A stretch of DNA of 64,000 nt from Firmicutes bacterium UBA5493. Lineage in GTDB: Bacteria > Bacillota > Limnochordia > Darwinibacteriales > Darwinibacteriaceae. A program made the position numbers and the translations under genes. This document shows positions 16,811 to 25,282 of the stretch, in pieces. Location of the stretch: the NCBI GenBank assembly GCA_002424045.1, contig DIPH01000038.1:13171-77170 (forward strand). Direction: 5' to 3'. How positions within the stretch are numbered: position 1 is the first letter of the stretch; each line of letters opens with the position of its first letter. The notes beneath the pieces were generated by a model, which saw only the letters and a program-made list of their open reading frames with translations, made no database searches and was not told the origin of the DNA.

Positions 16811-17689
16811 TTATTTCTGCCACTCCACCTGAATATCTGTTTCCTGTTCGAGTTTGTACATATAGCTCTGTAAATCCAAAGCTTTGCTACCGCGGAAGTC
16901 TTTTTCTACCAGGTCAACGATTTCTGCAAAGATCGCTGCCTTTGCTTCGTTGATGGCATGAACAGTAATGACATGCCAACCGAAGTTGCTCTCGGCTAGT
17001 CCGTATTCACCAACGCCAAGGTTAAAGGCCACTTCTTCAAATTCAGGAACTGTATATCCTCTGGGAATCACTCCAAGATATCCACCCTGGGAGGCTGTAC
17101 CGGGGTCTAGGGAGTAGTCGCTAGCGAGGCTCACTAGATCTCCACCCTCCTGAAGGAGTCCTAACACTTCATTGGCTTCTTCTTCAGTTTCTACTAGAAT
17201 GTGGCTTACCTCTACTGTCTCCTGCTCATCATAATAGGAACGGTTCTCTTCAAAGAACTGTTCAACTTCGCCTTCCGCCACTTCCACTTCGGATCGGGCC
17301 AAGTCGCCGATAAGCATATTCCACTTCAATTGTTCGATGAAGGTTTCCTCCGTTACATTGTTCTGCATCAAAAACATTTGCAGGCCCTGAGCACCACCGA
17401 CCTGGGCAAGGACCATGTCATACATTTCGGCAAAGGCCTCTTCATCAAGTGTAACCCCTAGGGTTTCGGCTTTCTGTCTGATCATTTCATTTTGGATCAG
17501 TTCCTGTAGAGCGTACTGACCGTACTGTGTCTCCAAAACCTCGTAAAACTGAGCACTGGTGATGGCTACCCCGTTTACTGTAGCTACAATTTCATCATTC
17601 TGTGCGAACATGGCAACTGGAGAGGAGATCAGGGAAAGGGAAAGAATCACAAGCAAAAGTACAAAATTGATCTTTTTCAAGAACGTCAT
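16811..17689 (-). CDS. Secreted PrsA/SurA-like peptidyl-prolyl isomerase
   Basis: 292 residues on the minus strand. An N-terminal signal peptide (hydrophobic LLLVILSLSLISS, likely cut after AMFA) is followed by a SurA-type chaperone N-domain and a parvulin (PPIC) domain that begins at VSHILVETEEEA and contains YSLDPGTASQGGYLGVIPRG, ending FGWHVITV. Such proteins help exported proteins fold outside the membrane. Unlike Bacillus PrsA there is no lipobox Cys, so the protein should be released or held only by an uncleaved signal. Confidence 0.85.
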   Translation of the reverse strand: MTFLKKINFVLLLVILSLSLISSPVAMFAQNDEIVATVNGVAITSAQFYEVLETQYGQYALQELIQNEMIRQKAETLGVTLDEEAFAEMYDMVLAQVGGAQGLQMFLMQNNVTEETFIEQLKWNMLIGDLARSEVEVAEGEVEQFFEENRSYYDEQETVEVSHILVETEEEANEVLGLLQEGGDLVSLASDYSLDPGTASQGGYLGVIPRGYTVPEFEEVAFNLGVGEYGLAESNFGWHVITVHAINEAKAAIFAEIVDLVEKDFRGSKALDLQSYMYKLEQETDIQVEWQK

Positions 17690-17767
17690 CCTTTCTAGAA
17701 TAGGTCATCCTTTGTCCTTAATTCTCGCTCATCTGTGGATACCCTTTTAATATTACGCCTAAAGCTG

Positions 17768-17776
17768 TGCTATAAT
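17768..17776 (+). promoter_or_regulatory. Extended -10 promoter element before the DUF951 gene
   Basis: TGCTATAAT combines an exact TATAAT with the TGn extension. No good -35 box is visible 17-18 bases upstream, which fits an extended -10 promoter. It is 31 bases before the ATG at 17808. Confidence 0.6.
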
Positions 17777-17807
17777 TATTGTAATAGAGGGAAAAGGTGG
17801 GAAGAAG

Positions 17808-17972
17808 ATGCATGAAGTAGGGCAAATTTTGCGCCTCAAAAAAAAGCATGCCTGCGGAGGCCAGACTTGGGAGGTCCTCAAACCAGGCGTGGATACTCGT
17901 CTTAAGTGCACCACCTGCGGGCGAGTAATTCTGGTACCCCGAGACAAGTTGGTCAGGCAGATTATTAAGTGA
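17808..17972 (+). CDS. Small zinc-ribbon-like protein, DUF951/YyzM family
   Basis: A 54-residue protein starting at ATG 17808 behind AAGGTGGGAAG. The pattern HACGG...WEVLKPGVDTRLKCTTCGRVILVPR, with one Cys followed by a CxxC, is the DUF951 signature, and close relatives sit in the same origin-side neighbourhood near ychF in Bacillus. The function is unknown; the Cys residues suggest metal binding. It has its own promoter and may be cotranscribed with the ATPase gene that starts 59 bases after its stop. Confidence 0.85.
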   Translation: MHEVGQILRLKKKHACGGQTWEVLKPGVDTRLKCTTCGRVILVPRDKLVRQIIK

Positions 17973-18031
17973 GTAGGCACCTAGCCTATGGGAAGAATAT
18001 ACTAACCGTAAAGGATTCCAGGGAGGTATCG

Positions 18032-19087
18032 ATGGTGCAAACTCGTCATTTTTTTGCCGGAAGTAACTCGGGTAAGGGGTTTTACTCCCTCTTTGACAAC
18101 ATCATTGGTCCTGAGGCTAAAAGGATCTATCTTCTAAAGGGAGGCCCCGGTACGGGTAAGTCAAGCTTTATGCGCCATATAGCGAACGCCGTGGGAAACC
18201 GAGGTTATGATCACGAACTTTTCTTTTGCAGCTCTGACTCCAAGGCCTTAGATGCAGTGTCCTTTCCAAAACTCCGTATCGCCTTGATCGACGCCACGGC
18301 ACCCCATGTCATGGATGCCGAATTACCAGGTTGCAGAGATCAGCTCATTTCTCTCGGTGATTTTTGGTCTGCTGGGGCTTTAGAAACGAAGCGGGATGAA
18401 ATCATCGAAGGTGGACGCATTAAGCAAGCTCACTTCGCAGCAGCGTTTCGCTATTTTGCTGCAGCCCTTGCTGTGGAAGAAAACATGGCCGCTCGCAATC
18501 GGGAAAAGGGAAGCCATGGTAGTTCTCCAGAAGCAGTAAGGGAGATCCAAAGTATCATCGACTCCACCACTCCAGATCATGAAGGGGAACAAGGGAAAAT
18601 ACGGCATCTTTTTGCTTCTGCCCTTACACCTGAGGGTTATGTGAGCCATATCCAAAGCTTAGTTCAAGGTCTCTGCCATGTGTTCGTCCTTCAAGGGGGT
18701 CCTGGTACAGGTAAAGGGGAGTCACTCTCTGCCATTGTCAGTCACGCCCAAAGTGCGGGCCATGACCTAGAGGCCTTTCATTATCCTTTGGATCCGCACA
18801 AACTCCTCCATATCATCATCCCAGGTGCGAAGATCGCGGTCTTAAGTGCAATATCCCTGGACAATTTGGAGGAGTTAGTAGGCCGTAGAATCCCCTTAGG
18901 CTCTGGCGAGAGCGCGGCTAACGCAGGAGATCACAAGCTTTGGGGCGAACTACTTCAAAAAGGCTTCGACGCGCTTTTGAAGGCCCAATCTAGTCATATT
19001 CACATCGAAGAATACTACGCCCAGGCCATGGACTTTACTGCCCAAACCGCTTACCGGGACGAGATTCTAGCAGAAATTCTGTCATAG
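18032..19087 (+). CDS. Predicted ATPase with two P-loops (PRK06851-type family)
   Basis: 351 residues from ATG 18032, five bases after GGGAGGT; a GTG at 17969 overlaps the previous gene and lacks a site. The protein is an internal duplication: each half carries a GGPGTGK P-loop, the first as GGPGTGKSS (about 37-45), the second as GGPGTGKGE (about 222-230), where the usual Ser/Thr after the Lys is Gly. The second site may thus be altered in nucleotide handling. Function is not known to me. Its last six bases overlap the converging queT. Confidence 0.75.
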   Translation: MVQTRHFFAGSNSGKGFYSLFDNIIGPEAKRIYLLKGGPGTGKSSFMRHIANAVGNRGYDHELFFCSSDSKALDAVSFPKLRIALIDATAPHVMDAELPGCRDQLISLGDFWSAGALETKRDEIIEGGRIKQAHFAAAFRYFAAALAVEENMAARNREKGSHGSSPEAVREIQSIIDSTTPDHEGEQGKIRHLFASALTPEGYVSHIQSLVQGLCHVFVLQGGPGTGKGESLSAIVSHAQSAGHDLEAFHYPLDPHKLLHIIIPGAKIAVLSAISLDNLEELVGRRIPLGSGESAANAGDHKLWGELLQKGFDALLKAQSSHIHIEEYYAQAMDFTAQTAYRDEILAEILS

Positions 19088-19537
19088 AAATTTCTCTTTA
19101 TTCCTCTGGACAAAGCGGAGTAGGGGAACTCCTAGGGTTAGCACAACGACGCTTTGTCCAAGGCCGATGCTAAGGACAAGGGGCCAATAGGCCGGTACAT
19201 CCAAGATATACCAGAGGTACAAGCTGACCAGAAAAGCATTCAATACAATGGGGGAGGAATAACCGATGAAGCGGCCTTTGTAGCGGTAGGTCAGGTAGGC
19301 AGCCAAAAGGGTCACAAAGCTCCCGCCGAAGATATCCCAAGGGCCTTGTCCTCCTAGGATGTTTGATAAGAGTGCGCCAACGTAAAGGCCTCCAATGGCT
19401 TCAGGATAGACCATGGGAAGCAAAGTCAACGCTTCCGCCACTCGAAATTGAATGGGTCCAAAGCTAATGGCTTGGAAGACAAAGACCAAGATAATGTAGA
19501 TTGCAGCTATGATACCAGCCCGAGCTATACGGTTCAT
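19082..19537 (-). CDS. queT: Queuosine precursor transporter QueT (ECF S component)
   Basis: 151 residues, minus strand, five membrane segments. QueT-family proteins are substrate-binding units of energy-coupling-factor importers for queuosine precursors. FGPIQFRVAEALTLLP followed by GLYVGALLSNILGGQGPWDIFGGS (two conserved stretches) are diagnostic. The ECF ATPase and T units must be encoded elsewhere. GGAGGAGAGG precedes the ATG. The 48-base gap to ychF leaves no room for a full-length preQ1 riboswitch with its own promoter and I see none. Confidence 0.88.
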   Translation of the reverse strand: MNRIARAGIIAAIYIILVFVFQAISFGPIQFRVAEALTLLPMVYPEAIGGLYVGALLSNILGGQGPWDIFGGSFVTLLAAYLTYRYKGRFIGYSSPIVLNAFLVSLYLWYILDVPAYWPLVLSIGLGQSVVVLTLGVPLLRFVQRNKEKFL

Positions 19538-19585
19538 GTCCTCTCCTCCTTCAGTTAAGTTTACCTTTTTGGGAGTGTGAAATCA

Positions 19586-20653
19586 ATGGCATTGCGTATT
19601 GGAATTATTGGCCTGCCCAATGTGGGCAAATCCACCGTATTTAACGCCCTAACAAAGCTTGATGTTCCCGCCCTAAACTATCCCTTTTGCACCATCGAAC
19701 CCAACCAGGGGATGGTCTTAATACCCGACGAGCGGCTGCACACCATAGCAAAAGTCAGTCAACCAAAGACCATCACCGGTGCTACCATCGAATTTGTAGA
19801 TATTGCAGGCCTTGTGCGTGGCGCAAGTAAAGGCGAAGGCTTGGGCAACCAATTCTTAGGCCAAATCCGGGAGATGGATGCCTTGGCTCATGTCGTCCGT
19901 CTGTTTCGGGCCGATGATGTGCTAAGTCAGGAAGAGGGCATTAACCCACTGCGGGACATTGAGGTTATTGACTTAGAATTGATGCTCGCAGACCTAGAGG
20001 CCATCGAACGCCGCCGTGAGCGCACCACGAGGATGCTCAAAACCGGAAAACCCCACTACCGCGAAGAATTAGACCTTTTGGATCACTATCAGGCCGCCTT
20101 GGAGGGAGGTACTCCCCTGCGCCGCGCAGATCTTCCTACCATGGCCGATTTACCCCTCCTTTCTGCCAAGCCCGTCATGTATGTGGCCAACATTAATGAA
20201 GGCGATCAGGAATTGGAGCCCGCCTTCTTGGAATGGGCCCAAGGGGAAGGTGCCGAAGTTGTGGTTATGGCGGCTGATTTTGAGATGGAGATTAGCCGCT
20301 TGGATTCCGATGACGCAGAGCTTTTCTTGGCTGAAGCTAAAATGGACAAGCCCGCCCTCCACCGTTTAGTCGCGGCAGGTGTACGCCTTCTAGACCTGAT
20401 CACCTTTTATACCATTAAGGGTGACGAAACCAGATCGTGGATTATTTCCCGGGGAATGTTAGCGCCCCAGGCCGCTGGACAAGTCCATTCCGACATGGAG
20501 AGGGGTTTCATCCGAGCAGAAGTAATTAACTGGCAAATATTGGTAAATGAAGGTTCAGTAGCAAGCTGCCGGGAGAAAGGTCTAGCGCGGATCGAGGGAA
20601 AAGACTATGTGGTCCAGGATGGCGATGTCATTTTCTTCCGTTTCAATGTTTGA
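19586..20653 (+). CDS. ychF: Redox-regulated ATPase YchF/OLA1
   Basis: 355 residues from ATG 19586, ten bases after GGGAG; a GTG at 19577 would be too near that site. YchF is a universally conserved P-loop ATPase of the Obg family linked to ribosomes and stress. Motifs: GLPNVGKSTVFNALT (G1), DIAGLVRGASKGEGLGNQFL (G3), a coiled-coil insertion, and a C-terminal TGS domain (LITFYTIKGDETRSW...DVIFFRFNV). The atypical NxxE-type G4 (YVANINEGD) fits its ATP preference. The stop codon lies within the -35 box of the rpsF promoter. Confidence 0.96.
   Translation: MALRIGIIGLPNVGKSTVFNALTKLDVPALNYPFCTIEPNQGMVLIPDERLHTIAKVSQPKTITGATIEFVDIAGLVRGASKGEGLGNQFLGQIREMDALAHVVRLFRADDVLSQEEGINPLRDIEVIDLELMLADLEAIERRRERTTRMLKTGKPHYREELDLLDHYQAALEGGTPLRRADLPTMADLPLLSAKPVMYVANINEGDQELEPAFLEWAQGEGAEVVVMAADFEMEISRLDSDDAELFLAEAKMDKPALHRLVAAGVRLLDLITFYTIKGDETRSWIISRGMLAPQAAGQVHSDMERGFIRAEVINWQILVNEGSVASCREKGLARIEGKDYVVQDGDVIFFRFNV
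20444..20457. promoter_or_regulatory. Near-match to the Noc-binding site inside ychF
   Basis: ATTTCCCGGGGAAT differs from the Noc consensus by one base (G for A at the third position of the right arm). It may be a chance match, since it lies in coding sequence. Confidence 0.35.
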
Positions 20654-20678
20654 CTTCAAAATAGAGCGGTGATATAAT
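20650..20678 (+). promoter_or_regulatory. SigA-type promoter of rpsF-ssb-rpsR
   Basis: TTGACT (20650-20655) and an exact TATAAT (20673-20678) are spaced by 17 bases. The -35 box contains the ychF stop codon. Confidence 0.85.
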
Positions 20679-20690
20679 AGGTCTTGCCCT

Positions 20691-20711
20691 GCCCTAAGCT
20701 TGACTTAGGGC
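20691..20711 (+). promoter_or_regulatory. Leader hairpin before rpsF
   Basis: GCCCTAAG and CTTAGGGC form a perfect 8-bp stem around CTTGA at the start of the rpsF leader. Many bacteria regulate rpsF-ssb-rpsR by binding of S6:S18 to a leader hairpin with a CCG bulge; I do not see that bulge, so a role in autoregulation is only a guess. It has no T run, so it is not a terminator. Confidence 0.4.
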
Positions 20712-20740
20712 CATATGTCCAGAGGGGAGGTGAAGCTACG

Positions 20741-21031
20741 GTGCGTGATTATGAGCTTATGGTACTTTTTGTCCCAAGACTCGATGAAGAGGGTTTGGAG
20801 GCCCAAATCGAACGAACCAAGAACCTGATTGAGGGTATCGGTGGTGAGGTCGAGAAGGTTGACAAATGGGGCAAACGACGGTTTGCTTATGAAATTAACG
20901 AAAATACCGAAGGCTTCTATGTGGTGATCGATTTTAAAGCAGAAAGCGGAACGACTTCTGAGGTCGAACGAATTCTCAAGATCACTGACGAAGTCATTCG
21001 TTATCTGCTCGTTCGTAAGGATCAAGAATGA
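20741..21031 (+). CDS. rpsF: 30S ribosomal protein S6
   Basis: 96 residues from GTG 20741, behind GGGGAGGTGA. S6 pairs with S18 in the platform of the small subunit. YELMVLFVPRLDEEG at the start, VDKWGKRRFAYEINENTEGFYVVIDF and KITDEVIRYLLVRKD at the end are typical, and this start gives the normal length. It heads the conserved rpsF-ssb-rpsR operon. Confidence 0.96.
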   Translation: MRDYELMVLFVPRLDEEGLEAQIERTKNLIEGIGGEVEKVDKWGKRRFAYEINENTEGFYVVIDFKAESGTTSEVERILKITDEVIRYLLVRKDQE

Positions 21032-21049
21032 GCAAAGGAGTGACGAAAG

Positions 21050-21436
21050 GTGTTAAACAAGGTTATTCTTATTGGGCGACTCGTAGCTGATCCACAATTA
21101 CGCTATACGCAATCGGGTATAGCGGTCACCAATTTTACTCTTGCAGTGGATCGACCCTTTGTGAGCCAGGGAGGCGAAAGGGAAGCAGATTTCATTGATA
21201 TCGTAACATGGCGTAAATTGGCCGAAGTTTGTGCCAACCACTTGGGTAAGGGACGCCTTGTTGCAGTAGAAGGACGTTTGCAGATCCGGTCCTACGATGA
21301 CCAAAATGGCATCCGAAGGAAGGCTGCAGAAATTGTAGCCGATAATGTACGCTTCTTGGATCGTGCTCACGATACTGGATCCGATGAATCAGCAGATGGA
21401 CCGCCCGAACCGGAGTTTGATGATATTCCGTTCTAA
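21050..21436 (+). CDS. ssb: Single-stranded DNA-binding protein
   Basis: 128 residues, GTG 21050 behind AAAGGAGTGAC. An OB-fold domain (MLNKVILIGRLVADPQLRYT... to VRFLD, about 1-105) is followed by a very short acidic tail ending DDIPF, the peptide used to recruit repair and replication partners. The linker is much shorter than in Bacillus SsbA (about 170 residues). It lies between rpsF and rpsR, as in other Firmicutes. Confidence 0.95.
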   Translation: MLNKVILIGRLVADPQLRYTQSGIAVTNFTLAVDRPFVSQGGEREADFIDIVTWRKLAEVCANHLGKGRLVAVEGRLQIRSYDDQNGIRRKAAEIVADNVRFLDRAHDTGSDESADGPPEPEFDDIPF

Positions 21437-21460
21437 TCAGATTGGTTTGGAGGCGAGATA

Positions 21461-21691
21461 ATGGCTAGAGAAAGAGGTCGTAGAGGCAGAAGAAAAGTGT
21501 GCTCTTTTTGCGTCGATAAAATCGAGCAGATTGACTACAAAGAAGTAGGCCGTCTACGTCGTTATGTAACAGAACGAGGCAAGATTTTGCCACGCCGCAT
21601 TTCTGGTAACTGTGCAAAACATCAAAGGCAAGTTACCAATGCGATAAAGAGGGCACGTTATGTGGCATTGATGCCTTACACGATTGACTAA
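21461..21691 (+). CDS. rpsR: 30S ribosomal protein S18
   Basis: 76 residues, ATG 21461 behind GGAGGCGAG. The core IDYKEVGRLRRYVTERGKILPRR and the ending AIKRARYVALMPY are diagnostic of S18. It retains CSFC and a later Cys (GNC), so this is the zinc-binding (C+) form of S18. A terminator follows nine bases after the stop. Confidence 0.97.
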   Translation: MARERGRRGRRKVCSFCVDKIEQIDYKEVGRLRRYVTERGKILPRRISGNCAKHQRQVTNAIKRARYVALMPYTID

Positions 21692-21699
21692 GATCTCGG

Positions 21700-21723
21700 G
21701 GAGCAGCAAAGCTGCTCCTTTTT
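21700..21723 (+). terminator. Intrinsic terminator of the rpsF operon
   Basis: GGAGCAGC-AAA-GCTGCTCC followed by TTTTT: an 8-bp perfect stem. Confidence 0.88.
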
Positions 21724-21748
21724 CAAATTTAGAGTTAGAGGTGAATTG

Positions 21749-22738
21749 ATGAAAACACGTTCCTTAACCGAAGGGGCCATGCTCGGAGCGATCACAGTTC
21801 TTGTGGCTATCCTTGGTGAATACATAGGGATCCCATCCGTCATTGTGCCCATACCCCTCATGCTCTTGGTGTACCGCCAGGGCTTTCAATACGGCATTCT
21901 CGCTGCCGTGACGGCGGCGCTGATCTCCAGTTTGGTAGCTGGCCATGTTTTCTCGGGACTCACCATCATTATTTGGGGCTTTGTGGGCGTGGCTGTGGGA
22001 ATGGCTCTCCGGGAGAAATTCTCCTTTCCCAAGCTGATGGTTGTGGGGATTGCATCCAATCTGGTTGTCATTGGCCTTAACTTTCTACTGTACTCTCTGA
22101 TCATTGGGGGCAATATCCTAAGTGACATGTTGGCTATGTTTAGCGAGGCTATTGATCAGGCCATTCAAATGTCTGAAAGTATGGGAGTTACAGGGCAGGT
22201 TCTGCAGCAATATCAAGCGCTACAGTCATTTGTACCCACGGCGCTTCGGGTGGGCTTGCCTTCTATGCTCTTGGTCTATGCGGTGAGCATGAGCTATATC
22301 AATCTAGCCATTGGACGGGCGATTCTAAAGCGCCTTGGAGATACTAGCACGCCTTGGATTGTACCCTTTACCAAGTGGCGTATACCAGGTTATTTTGGTC
22401 TGCTTTTCGCCTTTGGGCTGATCGTGACTACCATGAGCCAGATCGTGGAGATCCCCCCGTGGCTTCAATTTCTGGGGCTAAATTTGTTCTTTATTTCCTT
22501 CTATTCCTACTTGGTTGCAGGCATTAGTCTGGCGTGGTACTATTTCCAGAAAAAGAATGTACCAACAATTTTTCGTGTGCTCTTGCTCATGCTGCTTTTT
22601 ACAACGCAGCTTTTGCTCTTGCTCCTCATTTTTCTAACAGTGGCAGATGGAGTTTTTGATTTTCGCAGGTTAAATGCTCCCGAAGACGAACCAATTGAGG
22701 TAGAACATCAAGAAACAGATAGAGATGAAGAAGATTAG
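21749..22738 (+). CDS. yybS: YybS family membrane protein (DUF2232)
   Basis: 329 residues from ATG 21749; GAGGTGA lies four bases upstream. About eight hydrophobic segments are visible, the first with LTEGAMLGAITVLVAILGEYIG as in YybS. The C-terminus is a charged acidic tail (PEDEPIEVEHQET). The family resembles ECF-transporter S units, but no substrate is known. As in Bacillus it lies between rpsR and rplI; the yybT (gdpP) gene usually found there is absent. Confidence 0.85.
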   Translation: MKTRSLTEGAMLGAITVLVAILGEYIGIPSVIVPIPLMLLVYRQGFQYGILAAVTAALISSLVAGHVFSGLTIIIWGFVGVAVGMALREKFSFPKLMVVGIASNLVVIGLNFLLYSLIIGGNILSDMLAMFSEAIDQAIQMSESMGVTGQVLQQYQALQSFVPTALRVGLPSMLLVYAVSMSYINLAIGRAILKRLGDTSTPWIVPFTKWRIPGYFGLLFAFGLIVTTMSQIVEIPPWLQFLGLNLFFISFYSYLVAGISLAWYYFQKKNVPTIFRVLLLMLLFTTQLLLLLLIFLTVADGVFDFRRLNAPEDEPIEVEHQETDRDEED

Positions 22739-22753
22739 AAGGGTGGGTGTCTC

Positions 22754-23200
22754 GTGAAAGTTATTCTTCAGGCAGATGTCAAAAAGATTGGCCGTAAAGG
22801 TGACGTGGTGGAAGTTGCTGAGGGTTATGGTCGTAACTACCTTTTACCTCGGGGTCTTGCCGTGGAAGCTAGTGCAGGCAATTTGCGCCAGGTGGCGGAG
22901 GTGAAAAAAGCAGAGTCCTCCAAAGTCGGTCGTGAGCTTAAGGAAGCGGAAAAAACAGGAGCCGCTCTAAAAGACAAGGTAGTGAATGTGTCCGCTAAAG
23001 TAGGGGAGGGTGGCAGACTCTTTGGCTCAATTACCACCCAGGAAATCGCGGAGCAGCTGCGGCGTCAGTTCTCGGTAGAAATTGACAAGAGGAAAATCGA
23101 CGTCAAGGAGCCAATAAAGACGCTGGGTTCACATCCTATTACTGTGAAAGTACATCCTAAGGTCCATGTGCCCGTCACGGTAGAAGTTACACCTGAGTAA
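22754..23200 (+). CDS. rplI: 50S ribosomal protein L9
   Basis: 148 residues, GTG 22754 behind GGGTGGG. The N-terminal domain MKVILQADVKKIGRKGDVVEVAEGYGRNYLLPRGLA-like sequence (signature GYGRNYLLPRGLA) leads into the long connecting helix and a C-terminal domain (GGRLFGSITTQEIAEQL). L9 stabilises the L1 region of the ribosome. It sits between yybS and lonC. Confidence 0.97.
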   Translation: MKVILQADVKKIGRKGDVVEVAEGYGRNYLLPRGLAVEASAGNLRQVAEVKKAESSKVGRELKEAEKTGAALKDKVVNVSAKVGEGGRLFGSITTQEIAEQLRRQFSVEIDKRKIDVKEPIKTLGSHPITVKVHPKVHVPVTVEVTPE

Positions 23201-23242
23201 GACACAGGGCTGGGAAATACTTGCTTGGAGGGTTCATCCCCA

Positions 23243-25174
23243 TTGGATACAAAACAATTGACAACATCACAAAATTCATCTTCGGATTTGAGACCTTCAT
23301 TAGAAAAACATGTTTCAGCACTTCTAACTATTTTGGCTGAGGTACACGGACGTGATCAGCTAGTTTTAAAGGCCGGCAAGCTCGGCTCTCTAGAGCTTAT
23401 GCAATCCGAGAAAATAGAAGACAGGGTTTTAGCCCTAGAGCGTCTGGTCCATGAGGATCCCACTATTGTGGATCCAAGACCGCCCGAAGAGGTCGACGAA
23501 GTCCTTGACGAATTGGAGGACTATTTAGCTGATCTTTTGGCCAGGCGCACGGTGGAGGATCAACTCGAAGCAAAAGTCAGCGCCAAGATGCAGGAAAGGC
23601 ACTTGGAATACATTAGGGATCTCCGTACGCAGGTGCTGAAAGAAGAGGGCGGGCCCGATAATGCCCAGACCCTCAAGAAATTCGCGGAACTAGAGATCCT
23701 CGAGCAGCGTACTCTTTCCCGTTCGACGGTGGATTTGATGCGGCCTCAAAGTCTTAATGAGGTCGTGGGTCAAAGTGATGCTATCAAATCTTTGCTCACC
23801 AAATTGAGCTCGCCCTATCCCCAGCACATTCTGCTCTATGGGCCTCCAGGGGTAGGGAAAACCACAGTAGCCCGCTTAGCTTTGCAGGTTGCTAAGTCCA
23901 AGGCCTACACACCCTTTGCAGAGGATGCTCCCTTTGTAGAAGTGGATGGAACCACACTGCGCTGGGATCCCAGAGAAGTCACCAATCCTCTGATTGGTTC
24001 CGTCCATGACCCTATTTATCAGGGGGCCAGGAGGGATTTAGCAGAGGGTTCAGTGCCAGAGCCTAAACTGGGACTCGTGACAGAAGCCCACGGCGGGGTT
24101 CTCTTCATTGATGAAATCGGTGAATTGGATCCTGTTTTACAAAACAAGCTTTTGAAGGTTCTCGAAGATAAACGCGTCGTCTTTGAGTCCTCCTATTACG
24201 ATCCCCATGATCCGCAGATTCCTAAGTACATTCATCAGCTCTTTACCAAGGGTGCCCCTGCGGATTTTGTTCTCATAGGAGCCACAACGAGGGATCCTTC
24301 AGAGATCAGCCCGGCCTTTCGTTCGCGCTGTGCAGAGGTTTTCTTTGATCCCCTGGCGCCGCCGGATATTGTTCAGATTGTCCATGCCGCAGCGAGGCGC
24401 CTGGAGACAAAACTAGAACCTGAAGTGGCGGATCTAGTGGCGGAGTACACCATTGAAGGACGGCGCGCCACTCGGCTCCTAGCCGATGCCTATAGTGCCG
24501 CTCTATATCGGGACGATGGCATGCCAAGTGATGTTACGGTTACCACAGCGGATATGACCGATGTGATTCAATCCGCCCGCTTGAGCTCTTACGCGGGTGC
24601 TAAGGCTTCGGCCAGCCGTGAAGTGGGGCGCATTTTAGGTCTAGGAGTCAGCGGTTACTTAGGCTCCGTCTTAGAGATAGAAGCGGTTGCTTTCCCGAGC
24701 AAAGAGCCAGGTAAGGGTCACGTGCGCTTTAACGATACCGCAGGAAGCATGGCCAAAGACAGCGTTTTCAACGCCGCTTCCGTTTTTCGTGCCCTAACAG
24801 GTCAGCAATTGGATGACTTTGATGTGCATGTAAATGTTGTGGGCGGCGGAAATATCGATGGTCCCTCGGCTGGTGTTGCCATTTTGGCTGCCATTATCAG
24901 CGCTGTAAAGGGGCTACCCATTCCTCAGGATATTGCAGTCACTGGCGAGATTTCCCTACGCGGTAAAGTGAAGGCGGTGGGTGGTTTACACGCCAAAATC
25001 TATGGGGCCAAGCAAGGTGGAGTGAAGAGGGTGTTTGTTCCTAAGGACAATATGGACAACCTACCCCAGTTTACGGAAGGTGTGCAGATCGTACCCATTG
25101 ACCATGTGGCAGAGTTTTTAAGTCAGATCTTTGAGGGGGAGTTTCCCTCCCAAGCTTGGTCTATAGCGAACTAA
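23243..25174 (+). CDS. lonC: Lon-family ATP-dependent protease, LonC type
   Basis: 643 residues if translation starts at TTG 23243 (GGAGGG ten bases upstream); a TTG at 23225 would overlap that site. An N-terminal helical region (1-165) without the usual Lon substrate domain is followed by an AAA+ module (Walker A GPPGVGKT near 201, Walker B GGVLFIDEIGE near 284-294) and a Lon serine protease domain with catalytic Ser in DGPSAGVA (near 542) and Lys in GLHAKIYGA (near 585). This architecture fits the spore-former LonC group. It ends at a strong terminator. Confidence 0.88.
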   Translation: MDTKQLTTSQNSSSDLRPSLEKHVSALLTILAEVHGRDQLVLKAGKLGSLELMQSEKIEDRVLALERLVHEDPTIVDPRPPEEVDEVLDELEDYLADLLARRTVEDQLEAKVSAKMQERHLEYIRDLRTQVLKEEGGPDNAQTLKKFAELEILEQRTLSRSTVDLMRPQSLNEVVGQSDAIKSLLTKLSSPYPQHILLYGPPGVGKTTVARLALQVAKSKAYTPFAEDAPFVEVDGTTLRWDPREVTNPLIGSVHDPIYQGARRDLAEGSVPEPKLGLVTEAHGGVLFIDEIGELDPVLQNKLLKVLEDKRVVFESSYYDPHDPQIPKYIHQLFTKGAPADFVLIGATTRDPSEISPAFRSRCAEVFFDPLAPPDIVQIVHAAARRLETKLEPEVADLVAEYTIEGRRATRLLADAYSAALYRDDGMPSDVTVTTADMTDVIQSARLSSYAGAKASASREVGRILGLGVSGYLGSVLEIEAVAFPSKEPGKGHVRFNDTAGSMAKDSVFNAASVFRALTGQQLDDFDVHVNVVGGGNIDGPSAGVAILAAIISAVKGLPIPQDIAVTGEISLRGKVKAVGGLHAKIYGAKQGGVKRVFVPKDNMDNLPQFTEGVQIVPIDHVAEFLSQIFEGEFPSQAWSIAN

Positions 25175-25181
25175 GATGGCT

Positions 25182-25211
25182 CCGGCGACGTAAGTGGTCG
25201 CCGGTTTTTTT
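25182..25211 (+). terminator. Intrinsic terminator after lonC
   Basis: CCGGCGAC and GTCGCCGG form an 8-bp GC-rich stem followed by TTTTTTT. Confidence 0.9.
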
Positions 25212-25222
25212 GTCTAGAAGAA

Positions 25223-25252
25223 TTGAACAACGCCGGTGATTCATGATAGACT
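25223..25252 (+). promoter_or_regulatory. Promoter of mgtE
   Basis: TTGAAC at 25223-25228 and TAGACT at 25247-25252, spaced by 18 bases, with TGA directly before the -10 box (extended -10). It follows the lonC terminator. Confidence 0.6.
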
Positions 25253-25282
25253 AAAGGCACACTAAGGAACAGGGGGGAAGAT

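Noticed and set aside
17733..17742. Single DnaA boxes at 17734 (TGTGGATAC) and 61819 (GTATCCACA)
   Set aside because: Each is isolated and has one mismatch; single boxes of this quality are expected by chance.
19538..19585. preQ1 riboswitch before queT
   Set aside because: The gap to ychF is only 48 bases and shows no preQ1-I hairpin with its A-rich tail.
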